Assembly (NCBI GenBank): GCA_030386875.1
Contig: CM059564.1
Location: 48,318,075-48,382,074 of the forward strand
DNA: 64,000 nt
DNA from: Morinoia aosen
Taxonomy: Eukaryota > Arthropoda > Malacostraca > Amphipoda > Talitridae
Reading direction: 5' to 3'
In this document: positions 48,431-60,659 of the stretch, one piece after another
How the letters are laid out: each line of letters starts with the position of its first letter
How positions within the stretch are numbered: position 1 is the first letter of the stretch
Translations under genes and position numbers: made by a program
The notes under the pieces: generated by a model
What the model was told of the DNA's origin: nothing
The model's input: the letters and a program-made list of their open reading frames with translations, nothing else
Databases searched by the model: none

Positions 48431-51400
48431 TCCACATAAATCACAAACGTCAAAACTGCGTCAATGTCCTAAAATCTAAGTATTCGCGCCAAGGAACTTC
48501 AACGCGAATGAAAATATTTTAATTCTGCATTCGTCGAACCTTTTCTGCGCTTATCAATGGCTGGTAGGCAGGGAATTACAGCAACATTTAAAGGAGACAA
48601 TAATAGTTGAAATCCTGAAAAAAGGATGAGTCAAGCATGAGAAGTGGGTAACGCCTGGCTTAGCTCAGGGTGGGGAACAGATTCAACGAATCCTTCTTCG
48701 TTAGAAGTCCATACGTACGAAGTTTCAGCCAAAAATCCTGTTATAAACTCAAGCAGCAAAGTTGTAAGCTTTTTAAATGACTGAAAATTGCATGGCGTCA
48801 TTAGCTAAGTAAAGAGAGAAAACGAAGAGGCTATTAGGAGATTCCGGTGTCTCTACTGCTAAGAAATGTGAAGTCGTGGTTTAAGATATTGTATGCTTCT
48901 GCGTTAGATATCAGCTGTAATTTTAGAACCTGCAGCGTGGATGCAGATTTGCATGGATTAATTTGATCATTTTCCGTCTTTATTTAACTTAGAAGTATAT
49001 ATTCGCGTCTGAAAACGTTAAAAGCACACTTTAATCGAAGGGTAAATGCGTGGCGTCGATAAGAATGATAAAGCAAGTACTAGGAAGTATGCATGTAATC
49101 GATTATTGATTTTATGATGAAGTGTTGCATAAATATAGCTCAAATATTTTGAAACGGAAGAAAAATATCTGATAACGTGGGTTGACCACTCAGTATGCAT
49201 TCAGGAAGTACAAATATTGAAACTATCCAACTCGAATCAGGTTCTGCGTGAAACCTAAAGTTTTATTTCATATTTGTGTAGCTTTGGATTCCCTTGTGAG
49301 ATTAAGTTATTGAATCTTTGACGCTCAGCGCTGTTAGGGTATTGTGCGGTGCTCTGTTCTGTGAGGGCCTCATATATGTATGTCTATTGTTGCTGAGGCC
49401 AGGGAGACTGGAATCAACTTTAGGTATGTTAAAGAAAACTTCACGGACCTAAAATACACACATTGAAACGAGGATGTAGAAAATGATAAAGAAAGTAGAG
49501 TTTAGTGTAGGCTCAGGAAATAAAATGGGAAGAGATTAATTTAGACGATCAGTATTTTACCGTGCTGCCTCGCAGCTTCAGAATTTTCTTCAGGCATCGA
49601 ACCCGAATTGAAGAATGTTTTAATATTTTAATATATTATTATGCAGCTTTAGGCAGAGCTGATCGCGACATCAACCAACGCCAAAAAACCATGAAACATA
49701 AAATAATAATTAATATAAACCAAAAATGAAGTTCTTTTTGATGTAGATGGCCTTGTTTACTATTGGCGGGAAAGAAGCAGGAATAACCAATATCGGTAAT
49801 TTGAGTCTTCTCTCCTATTGTAACGAAATGAAATTCTGTTCACATGCAAATTTTATCTATGAAGAGCTGCAATATTTCAATAGAGATGGACACGAGGGAA
49901 GCAATATCAAATGAACATCGCTGAATACATTTGATTAAGTGCAGAAAATTCTTCAGACAAATTAGTTAATGAAAGAATGCAGCATCTCTGACCTCGCGCG
50001 AGCCCAACTTTAGCGCAAGATGAGAGCGTTGATTGTTTCTTTTAACCATGGGCACATTTTTGAGAGCAATTTCATTAGCGTTAAATATTTAGCGGATTTT
50101 TCCCGATGAAACTGCGCTGTTTGAAGATCTAATAAATTTTGGAAGTAGTAGTAAAATTATGTGGTGATTCAGCACCAGAACAAGTTAGTGAAGCGAAATT
50201 AACAGGAAGTCTCAAGCAACAAAAGAGCACGCTTCAAGTTGTTGCAACGGCTCGTGCGAGACTTTTGAGAATGATAGGTTTGCAGCTCGACCTCTTGGAT
50301 TAATAGCAGCTGAAAATAAGCAGAATTTTATTTTGTACAGAACAAGGGAATGGATCTTAGTGTTCAACGTTTATTTTACTCTCCCATGCATTTGACGCTG
50401 ATGTATATTGAGTAAAGCTTTAAATTGGACTCTCGCCACAAGCAAAGCACGCAGGCTATAATCTCGGCCAAAAATTCTAGCCCATCTTTACCAAATGCAT
50501 CTCTCTCTCTCGAGGTTCATTCCTTGAAATTATCGTGATGCGAGCGACAGCGCATAATGGAGACATTACGCAGGTATTGCGCAAAAAGATGTATTTCTTT
50601 GCAACAAACGATTTCGGGAACCTCAACGCAGAACAAATAGTAATCCACGCTCACATGGACTCGTGACCTGGAGTTTACGGACAGGCACAACTTTGATGCG
50701 CGAAGGCATTTGACTGCGCTGTGACAATGAAGACTTGATGTTAAGAGTCGTCCTGGAATGCGATAAAATATCTTCTGACTGCACAGATCTGAAGATGCAA
50801 GAAGTAATAATAATTTCAATGAGTATGTTGGGGCAACCTTGACTTTATGAAGAGTATTGTGAGAAGGCTCTAGAGTTGCAGTAGCTAAATTGAGTACAGG
50901 CCGGGAATGTCATAGATTGATTCGAACTGTTCTGTTTTTACTCTGCGTGGGAGAAGCTATTAGATGAGCAGATATTTTGGAGAATGTGTACATTCATTTT
51001 ACCTGCTAAATTTTCTTCTAAATAATTTCTCAAAGTGAGGACAATATCATTAATTTCGTTGCGTAGATTCGAAGCTTTAATAAACTATAGATTCCTTAGT
51101 GTTCATCATAAGATTTTGTGAATAAATTATTGATTATGACTATTTTTTTGCCTTATTTTCTGATTATTTTCACTGATTTGCGAAAAATTTAAAAATATCT
51201 CTCTTCATTGTGATTTACTTTGAGCGCCATCTTATTGGAGCGTTATTTTAGGTCAACGATTCTATTGTACCCGCATTTTTTGTAGGTACGTGAAGAGATG
51301 GTTGTAATATTTTGGTTTCGTTGAAGTTATCAAAAATAATCCCTTTCATTTATGTATTTGCAACGAAAGGTGCACAAGAGAGATAGCATGTACCCTGCGC

Positions 51401-54361
51401 TGATTTTATTTTATACATTCATAAACTTTGACAAGTGCTCGAGTACCTTAAAAACAAATGAGGCTCAGAAATAGTTTTCATAAAGTGACATGGTGATTAC
51501 GTGGATTTGTTACTAGCGCCAACTCTCTAAATAAATAGCGAAGGAAATTTTTCTACGAGTATTGAGGTATTTTTCTACAAAATTAATCGAGCTATCTACC
51601 CGTAAAAAATAGTGAAAGAAAAGCAGTCAAGATTCAAAATGAACTTTTTTATTCAGCGCATCCACATGTTCTTAGAAACTATCTTAATTTTGTATTTAGA
51701 AACTATCATAATTTTGCGTATTTTACTAAGGGAAATTTTTACACTTGAGCTTCCAAACACACTGATAAGCAAAAATCTGCATCATTTGTAATTCCACGTT
51801 CCAGTTTCTGGCTCGCAATAACTCGGTTTGCTGACCTTGAATCAAACCCACGCAGTTGATTGAAGTTCAGTGTTATTCATATCTTACTTCATTGCCAGGA
51901 GGTAGCTCTACAACTTAGCAATTAAAATATGGAAATTTTTATGATTCCTTATTATTCATGGCTGCTTATCTTCGCTCAATGACATGCAGATGTGAAACAA
52001 CGCGTTGTTAGTGTTTATGTGCAGGGCTCAAGGTCTATATTGCTATTTTTTTTTGCTTGAGTTTAGAGCAGTAGCTCAACGAAAAGTGGCATTGGTTTCC
52101 GCAAAAGATCTTCAAGAATCGTGAGGGTGTGAGCCCAAACGATTTGTGGGCAGCGTGCGCTTGTGAGCCAACTCCCCTCACTATTGTAGGCATGACAGCC
52201 TCCACTGCTTGTCACGCTCGCTTGTAACATCGGAAATATTTTCCAGGCCCTCTTCTGTTAATATTGTATTGCTTCGTATTTTTGCTTGGCAGAGCGTGAC
52301 GTGATCATGGGCAACAGATTCTGAGTTATATGCTGGGGCTTCACCAGTGGTCATGAAGGAGCAATAAATCAATTGGGAAAAACTATCGTGTTTTATATAT
52401 TATCTTTTACCTGCAACGTGGGAATGCGAGAGCGAGATCTCGATGTTTCTTTTACAAAAGTCTTCTGCGTCTTGTGCCGGCGAGTCGAAGTCTAACACGT
52501 AGCATGTGATACGACCCTTCGATGGGTCGTTTGAAAAAATTTTTAACGATCTTTCAACATTAATGGTAAATAATGGACCCAATTAATGTTTGGTATTTTT
52601 TTAAAAAGCTAACGACTTTGGACTTAAAATTTCAGCTGAATATTGAACTTCAGTTAAACCCATCACAGTCAACGTGTTATGGCTGAGACACTCCGGTGTT
52701 GGTTTGGAGCGGCGGCTGTGCGATCCGAGGCTGTGGATTGTGTTCTGCTCTTTGCTTGCCCTCAGGCGAGCAAATTGAGGCTTCAATTAATTGAGGCTTC
52801 AATTATAGAGGCTGGCGGAAATGATTATTTATTTAATTAGCTGCTCAATTTGCTCGAAGCGACATCTTAGCCGTGTATCTTCGTCGCAGGCGAAAAACCT
52901 TAATTTGAAGCCGTGGATGTTTCAATATCAACAGCAGAAAAACTATTTCAAAACCATTTTAAAGTGAGCGTTTGAAATGTTTTCTGAGAAAAAATTTCTT
53001 GAGTCATTTTATCCCACAGAATCAGGAAGGCTGAAGAAACTTGTTTCATTCGTTTGTGTGCGTGCACGTTTTCGAGCCCTTCATTCGATAGGCTCCCGCG
53101 CAACCGCAGCGGTGGCTGCCATCTGCAAATCCGGGTAATTCTGCGGCATTTCCTCCTCCGTACACAGAATCTCACGTGCAGTCTAGGGAAACTAATTAGC
53201 ACCCTAACTAATAAAGGCGGCAATGGAATAAGATCTTGCACATAACCTGTATTACTTCTGAATAAAATGTCACAAAAAATCACCTCAAACTTTAAGATTT
53301 AAGACTAATTTGTTGGAAGGGCGGAGCGCACGATTGAAGCTTTGCTCTAATGCCATCAAAATTAATGGTTGCTGAAGAAGAAGTCGTGTAAGGTTACGTA
53401 ATGCGTGTGACCTTCTTAGCTAAGGACGAAGTTCACAAGATGCGTGATCTTTTTTATTATATATTGATAATTGGTGTAACGTATAATAAAATTTACCCTA
53501 ATAGCGCTTCTCAAGATGAGTCAATTTTTAATATTCTATGTGCTTTACATCTGTCTCTTGGAAGTAAGGAGCGCCAGTGAAATTGATACATTGAGAAACC
53601 TTGAATTACCATTCGGCAGGAATTATGCAAGTAATTATTACATGCTCCATTACATTGGGACAAAAGTCCTTCGCTCGTGAGGATTTGTCAAGGCCAACAG
53701 AATTGCGGCACCCGCGTCACCGGCGCAAGCTCAGACTTTTAGGTCTGATTTTTAGATCCCGGACCTGCTCAACACAAGAAATTCCCGGACCTGCACAGCA
53801 GAACAGAACAGGTCAGTCACGATTCAAGAATAAATTGACAGGAGTTCTTCAATCTTGACTTGACTAACTCACTTGCGAGACTCCAGTTTTGTGTGAGATT
53901 CCCTAGTTTATCTGCTTCTGGTGATCGATGCTAGAACCATGACGAACTGCAAAAAATTGAATTAGGTTTGTGGTGCGCATGATATTTGAGAAAATAAATT
54001 AAACAGCGAAAGCTTTCTCGCTAAAACTGCTGGCACATACATACTTGCTAAGACTGGAAGACTTTTGTTGAGAATATTTGTCCCTCGAATACTGCCAATT
54101 GTATGAGGATACAAACTTTTGCATGACTCCGGCAAGTCTTCTTCGCATGCAAGACACCGGAGAGAAATAGCCCATTAATTATAATCAGAGGAGGGTGGCA
54201 TCCTGTTGATGGCCACAAATGCGGAGCCAGGAAGCCATTATCCCTCAGGTCTCCCTTTGAACGCGCTCTCGAGCAAGGTAAGCGGCACCTACACCACTCG
54301 CGCGATGGACCATTAACTCCGAAATATCACACCCTTGGCAGTCTTGATTCTGTCATCAGAC
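48431..54361. other. Long non-coding stretch
   Basis: Contains the MITE fragment at 52.6 kb, an ACGACCC/GGGTCGT hairpin near 52,508 and a GC-richer patch at 54,180-54,330. The 100-codon minus frame at 50.5-50.8 kb starts MKLLLLLASS but has no recognisable continuation. Confidence 0.5.
52621..52680 (-). mobile_element. piggyBac-like MITE, solo end fragment
   Basis: On the minus strand it reads ATAACACGTTGACTGTGATG then TTTAACTGAAGTTCAATATT, matching the left end of the element at 6625. Nothing matching the rest of the body was found beyond 52621. Confidence 0.7.
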
Positions 54362-54530
54362 TGTTCATTTAGCCTTTAATGGTTGTAGGTTTTCTTGGGT
54401 GCGTCTAGTAATTTTGACGTTTTTTTTAAATAGGATTAGTGCGTTGTTCATTTAGCTTTTAATTATCGTAGTTTTTTTTGGGTACGCTTAGAAATTTTGG
54501 CATTTATTTTCTTAAAAAGGATTAGTGCGT
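54362..54530. repeat. Direct duplication, ~83-bp period
   Basis: TGTTCATTTAGC(C/T)TTTAAT starts at 54362 and 54445. Both halves end in AGGATTAGTGCGT. Confidence 0.8.
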
Positions 54531-57500
54531 GGAAAGAAATTGGGTAGACTTAGTACAGTTCTTTTGGCGTTCTTACATGCAGTTGCTGCTTGCTATAACT
54601 CTTGTCATTAAATCTTTCAAAAACATTCCCTGAAATCAGGCCCATGCTTTGCTCAGAAGCATTATTTCAAACAGTTATGATAAATAGAAGTAAGTGGGGT
54701 TCTTAACTCGCTAAAAACTCCGATTAAGTTCCATTCAATGTACACAAGGATTGATTTCATGATATTGAAATCTCAATAAAGTGGTTAGAACAAAGTGCAT
54801 GCAGATAGCGACGTAAAATCAAGGTGTACGATGCCTAATGACACCTTCCCACGCGGCGCAACGAGCGATCTCGTTCGCGTTTCCAAGGTTCTGTCTCAGT
54901 TCACACACCGCACGCAATCTCCTTCAGCTGAAGATGCGGCGACGGAATAAAAAAAAACTCTATAAAGTCGATGGAAGTATGAGGAAGCGTGAACACCTTT
55001 CCTCCTAGAACCCTTCTTCCTCATCGTAAACCTTTTCCTCGCTCTATAGCTTTTTGACGAAACGAGCAGGATTTAGATTTATACTTCAACTATGAGGAAA
55101 GACTGTAGATAATGGTATCTTTTGAGATTTTAAAAAGGTGTTATTTTTGTTATTTCTTCAGCTCTTGCTTGTTTTTCAAATTTTAGCTCCCGTTTACAGG
55201 ATGAACTTTTTTAGTGACGGAATGTTTAGGAACATCTCAAAATAGCATCCCAGAATTATAAAGCAACGCGTCGACTCATAAATCCGTTCCTGTTTTGTGC
55301 TTCATTCCACCGAGCGAAGTTTGAATGTAAAAGCGGCGAGACAAAAGCGACATTCCTTTTCTTGTCAGGGACTACAAACTCTCCGAAAAGCTATCGCGGG
55401 ATCTTTATATTCTTGCTCATCAAAGGTTCATGCGGAAATTCGGGGTCAACAAGCTTACTTACTTTCACACTCGTAATATTTATCGAAACTGAACCTTCCT
55501 TGATTCTTAGATTAAAACGCGTACAACAGTGAAAAAATGACGTTCAATTTTTACCTTTTTTTCCTACCTTTCCTTACTCCACACAGTGAGCGGTGTATAC
55601 AAAAGAAAGGAAAATATATCAAAGAATTTCCGTAAAGTTAAATGACTACTTATGAGGTGAGTGATTGACTGTTTACCAATAATATCAATATCAAATCAAC
55701 ATCCAGCCCTAATGCTGGAATGAGATGTAGAATGCAAGTACTCGACCAGTTCGCTGGCTTCGTCCAGCATGTTCAGCGACCCTCACAGAAAGCGCTCTGA
55801 GCGTGAAACCCACGTACTGCGATGCACAGCGCGCACAACTTAAGGTATAACATGGGGATCAAAGATTTCGAAATGGTCAGTTTCTCCCTAGTGTTAGACA
55901 AAATAGAATTGCAGGCGTATCTGACTGATGAATAAGTGTTGATAATTTTTATTTTAGATAGTTTCCCAACAATTTTTGACTATTGCATCCCACAGACACT
56001 CTATAGCCCTTAACTAAAGCTACCAGTCAATGAAATGCAAAGTACACACTCTTTAAACATAGTAAGCTCTGAATTTAACTGGATTTAACATTTGTTTGGT
56101 AACGTTGTGTTCTATTTTATTACAGTATATTTCTTTAAACCCTTTTCAATTGGCTAATTTTACTCAAAGGATTTTTTTTAATTGATATTTTTTTCCTCTG
56201 ATGCTTTCAGAACTTGTTGAGAATGATCATAGCATCAAAACGCTCAAAGGAATTGCTTCATATTTTTTTTCCTGCATTAACTGTACATTTGAGCTATTTT
56301 TATATTATACAATAAATCCCACAGTCGAGTTGTCCTGACTTTGACCAAAATTTCATCAGAAAAAAATTAGTCGTAAACTTTAAACTTTTCTCACCATATG
56401 AATCCGGGGCATTCCTCTGAAGGGCTGCAGAAATTTCTGCTCAACTCAGCGACATCGAAACAGCGCGTGATTGTGAGTCGCAGCAGATGGCAGTGTTCAG
56501 TTGGGATTTTTCTTACTATGGACTCAAATAGAACTAAGTTAACAACCACAAAATTAGTTTTTGACTTAGGTGTGCGTTTTTCAATTCTACTTCATTCTAA
56601 TTGGGTTTCACTTCATGTCAAAATGAAAGCTCCGAAGATAAGAGAACAACAATGCTTATCAAAATGATCGAGGGATGATTTGTTCTCTCATTTCCTGCCT
56701 CTTTGCCTATTTGAATACAGACCAAATGACATCAGGCAGCAACGCTGTTGAGCAGTATTACAGTATTAGAGGCTTGCTGTCTGCGACAAGCTAACCAACA
56801 TAATGAAGATTGAGTGAGCGGCTCAAGCCAAAATTGTGAAGCGTTTGTCAAGCAAAGAGCTCATTGTTTTCTAGCTTGCTGGTGACCGAAATATGGCTTA
56901 CGAAACTCCCATGAGTTGTCAACATTACCAGTTAATTGCTAAGCAACTTTCTGCTGCGCTTAATCAAGGATACTGTCGTGAGTGTTGCAACAGCAGGAAC
57001 GTCTACAAGTGAAAATATATATCGTATGTGATAGAGGGTTGAAGGTGAAATTTGTATGCAATTTTGTTTTGCAACATGCTTTTGAGTTATAGTTCATCGT
57101 GTTTTGCTGGTCTCATTCGAATTTTGTTCAGGAATCCACAGGTAAAGATTTTTGCTCAAATCAACAGAACATTATTGTTTGTAATTGAATGTAAATCCCA
57201 CCCAATAATGAACCATTCAGTGCACTAGGAAATGTTTTATGTGCTGAGCTGATTGCCATTAGCAGAAGGGGAATTTTTGAGAATGTTTCAACAGACGCTG
57301 CTCTCCGTGACCTGTTGTTGCCGTCTCAGCAACAAGGCAGGCTCTGTTGTGAGGCACTTGAATTGTGTCGCGTGACTTGCATCGCTAAAAACGATAAACT
57401 TTATAGTATACCTAGCATCAATTTTGTCCATGTTTCGAGAGTAAATACTGAAATTACGTGCTATCAAGTTTTTTTATTTAAATAATTTTATCCAAATGCC

Positions 57501-58260
57501 ACATAGGATTTGATTCCACATTAAAATTTTCTTATTTGCAATGAGGTAATTCATTTCTGATAATATAAAAAATCAAGTTTTTGGGATAAGTCAATTTTAA
57601 ATTTTCTTCAATGTTTCAAAATTAATGATTAATGATTTCAAGAGCGTAAAACGGACTATTCCAATTTGTTTCATCCATTCACAAAGATGTTACGCGGACT
57701 GTTAGCCTAAGCTAGCACGCGATAGAACCTCCTTTCCAAAAATTAAAAAATGCGTTTCTTTCCAGGTATATCATTTTGACTGGCATTCCCGAGTGCCCAA
57801 TTGCAGGTCATCCAGAGCAACGCCTGCCAGGACCTCCCTGACTGTGCGTGATGGATCTTTCTGATGATCAGTGCCCTATTTTATGACTCCTTCTCAGCCC
57901 ATTGCATTCGGTCTTTGTAAAATCAGCAAAATAAGCTGGCAACTTTTACTTTCAATTCCAACTGCGCGTTATACAAAATAGTGGCTTGCATTTGTTGTTT
58001 TCTATCATTGAATAGGAGTGGGCGGATGACAGTGAGAGGGGAGGATGTGTGCCCAACATCGATACCTGCCCGTGGCGCTCGTAATTACTTTGCTTTCCAG
58101 GTCGTTGTGGCTCTTTGTTTTGGTGCTCCAGCGCATCTCCAGGTCGTGCGAACGCTCGTCGCTGCCGATGTTATTTTTTACCGATCGAAAATGATAAATT
58201 TGAGGAAATATGATCCTATCAATAAGTCATAAATTGCAACTTTGTCGCGCTTCCAAAATT

Positions 58261-58333
58261 TTACATAAAGGGAAATGCTTTTTGCTGTCGCAAAGTTATT
58301 ACATAAAGGCAAATGTTTTTCGCAGTCGCACAG
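58261..58333. repeat. Direct duplication, 38-bp period
   Basis: TTACATAAAGGGAAATGCTT and TTACATAAAGGCAAATGTTT start at 58261 and 58299, both followed by TTxGCxGTCGCA. Confidence 0.8.
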
Positions 58334-59583
58334 GGATATTTATTTGATTTTTCTTTGCTCATTTTTTTCGGACATGCATCGGCATGAAATTGTCTTGCAT
58401 TAAGTGTCCGTTGTCTGTTGCACGGAATTAAATTTTTGAAATTGTCTTCAAGTTTTGGGTTCGTTCACCAATGTCAGTCATTGTCCCAGCATTCCTAATC
58501 AAATATTAAGTTTTATATTTACTTTTTCAATATTAAAGAACTTTATTGCAGTTAGCTACTGTTTATGAGAAGTGAACCGACTTTCACACGGATCATGAAA
58601 TTTAACCACAAAAATCGTAATTACTAAGTACGTGTAATTTGAACTTCAATACCAGAAAAAGCAGGTCCTTCCAAGGCACACACGTAAAACATCAAAGCAG
58701 ACGAGTTAGCATACAATTTTTGATGTACCTTACATGACGGTGCTCTTGAAACACGTGTAATTTTTGTCCAATGTCTAGACTAACTTTCACGTGTTCCTAC
58801 TTATTTTAAAATCCAATGTGTTGTAATAATACATCTCACGTATCAACTTTTTTGGAAATAAACGGGTTTTCTTTCGTACGTTTTCTTTGTTTTTTCTTTC
58901 TGTACCAATAAATCAAAAATATTAGCATCACCTTCGAGGATCACATGAGTTATGAGATGGTATCTACCAGCTCGGCAACAGCGGCGTTTCGCTCCTCTCG
59001 GTTGCTGCGTGCTCCTGGCCAGGGTAGAATCTTTTGGAGTTGTGTTGGGGAATGTTCGCGTTGCAAGGCATAAGCTTCATTTAGCTGCATAGTCTATTTT
59101 GTCGGAGGGTGAGCTATACGTCTATATTGCTCTAGCATACCATTCAAGTTCTTTTAGCTTTTAGCGCTTCTCGTCCTTTACGTCATTTTGTGGCTAGGTA
59201 TGTTGTAAGACTTTATTTTGATCTCAGTAATAGAAGTTGTTGTGATATCGCGTGGTTCTTGCGTTGCAGTTTTTTGCACTCGTATCTATCACAACGGAAG
59301 TCTGTACAATAGTGACCTGTGAACAAAATACAATCTGCAAGGGCACAAATCAAACTCAAACACCGAATGAAAGTAAGTCATCTAAGACCGCACAGTAATT
59401 TAGAATGGGCCAAACCGTAAACTGGAAACCGAGATCGCGAGGGAGGTTTTCGTGACGCCTCTGGTAATGAAGAGCCTTTTGTTTTCGGTGGTGTGAAGAT
59501 CCGGGCGCCTTATTGAGGGCACCTCGGCTACAGCCGCCGGGCGAGATGTGTCTCGTGTATTGTGATTTTTTTTTGTTGTTGCG

Positions 59584-60055
59584 TGAGAGTTCCTTATGAA
59601 ATGCAGGGCATTGCCTTGCAACCGAGATCAGCAACTGAATGAGGCTGATACATGCTACCAGTCAATATCAGTCAATATGAAACGATGCTTTATTTCAATC
59701 TGAGATTGACAAATCCTACGTATGAATATCAGTTAATTTCAAAGGATGCTTTATTACAATCAAGCCTTATGCACATCATCTTGTATATTGCTTTTTTAAA
59801 TGCCTTATAACTAACACCAGGACGCCATGACTCTTTCCCCGTAAAGCCAGTGTTGTCCCTATGGAGTGATGTTTGAAATACGTTGGGTTTCATAAGGAAT
59901 ATGAGAGTTCCTTGTGAAATGCAGGGCATTGCCTCGAAACTGAGATCTGCTATTGAATGAGACTGACATCTAGCAGTCATGATTGAGACAGACATGTCCT
60001 ACCAGTCAACATCAGTTAATTTGAAGTGATATTTGAAATACGTAGGGTTTGACTA
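59584..60055. repeat. Mosaic of diverged duplications (~318-bp offset)
   Basis: TGAGAGTTCCTTATGAAATG at 59584 recurs as TGAGAGTTCCTTGTGAAATG at 59902, both continuing GCAGGGCATTGCCT. CTACCAGTCAATATCAGT (59655) recurs near 60000, and TTTGAAATACGT(T/A)GGGTTT at 59872 recurs near 60030. The open frames here are shadows of this repeat. Confidence 0.75.
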
Positions 60056-60512
60056 ATGATGATAGAATATAAACGAGGTGATATTGGTGGTGTTTTTATC
60101 GCTAACATTATTAGTACGATCAAGAAATTTTGATGTATCGGGAAATAAAATATTCGGTTGGCAGCTTCTTTACATTTGAACGTTGCTACATGTCAAAGAA
60201 CTGAAGTGACAGAGTGTATTTTCAACCTCGAAGTTTCTCACATTTTTCAAAGTCGCTTTATGATTATAGAAGAGAACTTGCTTCAGGGCTTGAGGTAACC
60301 ACGGTAACAAAATCAAGTGACACTTAACGATCAAACTTAAACAAAATTTTGAAATGAGTATTTGGGATATCTTGAGGCGTACGGGCTGTTCCCATCGTGA
60401 GCACAACTTGCAATTCATTGAGCAAAGCAAGTAAATTAGCTTTTTTTAGCCCCAGCTTCATTACTACGTACGTCGTAATTTTTCATCCCCTCCCTGTTGT
60501 GAAAGCAGTAGG

Positions 60513-60632
60513 TATACTCGAGTATAGCGAGGCAGGGAGGATTCTCCCGATCACGTTGTGGTCGGCCTTACCAAGTGTCAGAGGTGCTACGGGAGGGTAT
60601 ATAAGGGAGTGGGTGTCGGCACACGGATGTAG
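60513..60632 (+). promoter_or_regulatory. TATA promoter and upstream palindrome of the plus-strand cuticle gene
   Basis: TATATAA is at 60598-60604, 56 nt before the ATG at 60660, so transcription should start near 60630. Upstream, TATACTCGAGTATA (60513-60526) is a perfect 14-bp palindrome with an E-box-like CTCGAG centre. It is flanked by inverted arms CCTCCCTG (60489-60496) and CAGGGAGG (60533-60540). A second near-palindrome, TTACTACGTACGTCGTAA, is at 60461-60478. The promoter call rests on TATA spacing and the downstream coding exon; the function of the palindromes is unknown. Confidence 0.65.
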
Positions 60633-60659
60633 TTTGCCCGTCTACTCGCAACTGAAGAC

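Larger units (their letters stand above)
54531..60460. other. Non-coding stretch upstream of the plus-strand cuticle gene
   Basis: Short duplications listed separately, and a GC-richer segment at about 57,780-57,870. One TGACCT half-site at 59,313. No gene recognised. Confidence 0.5.

Noticed and set aside
50517-50819. 100-codon minus-strand frame with a signal-like MKLLLLLASS start
   Set aside because: No recognisable domain, ordinary AT-rich background and no promoter or polyadenylation context.
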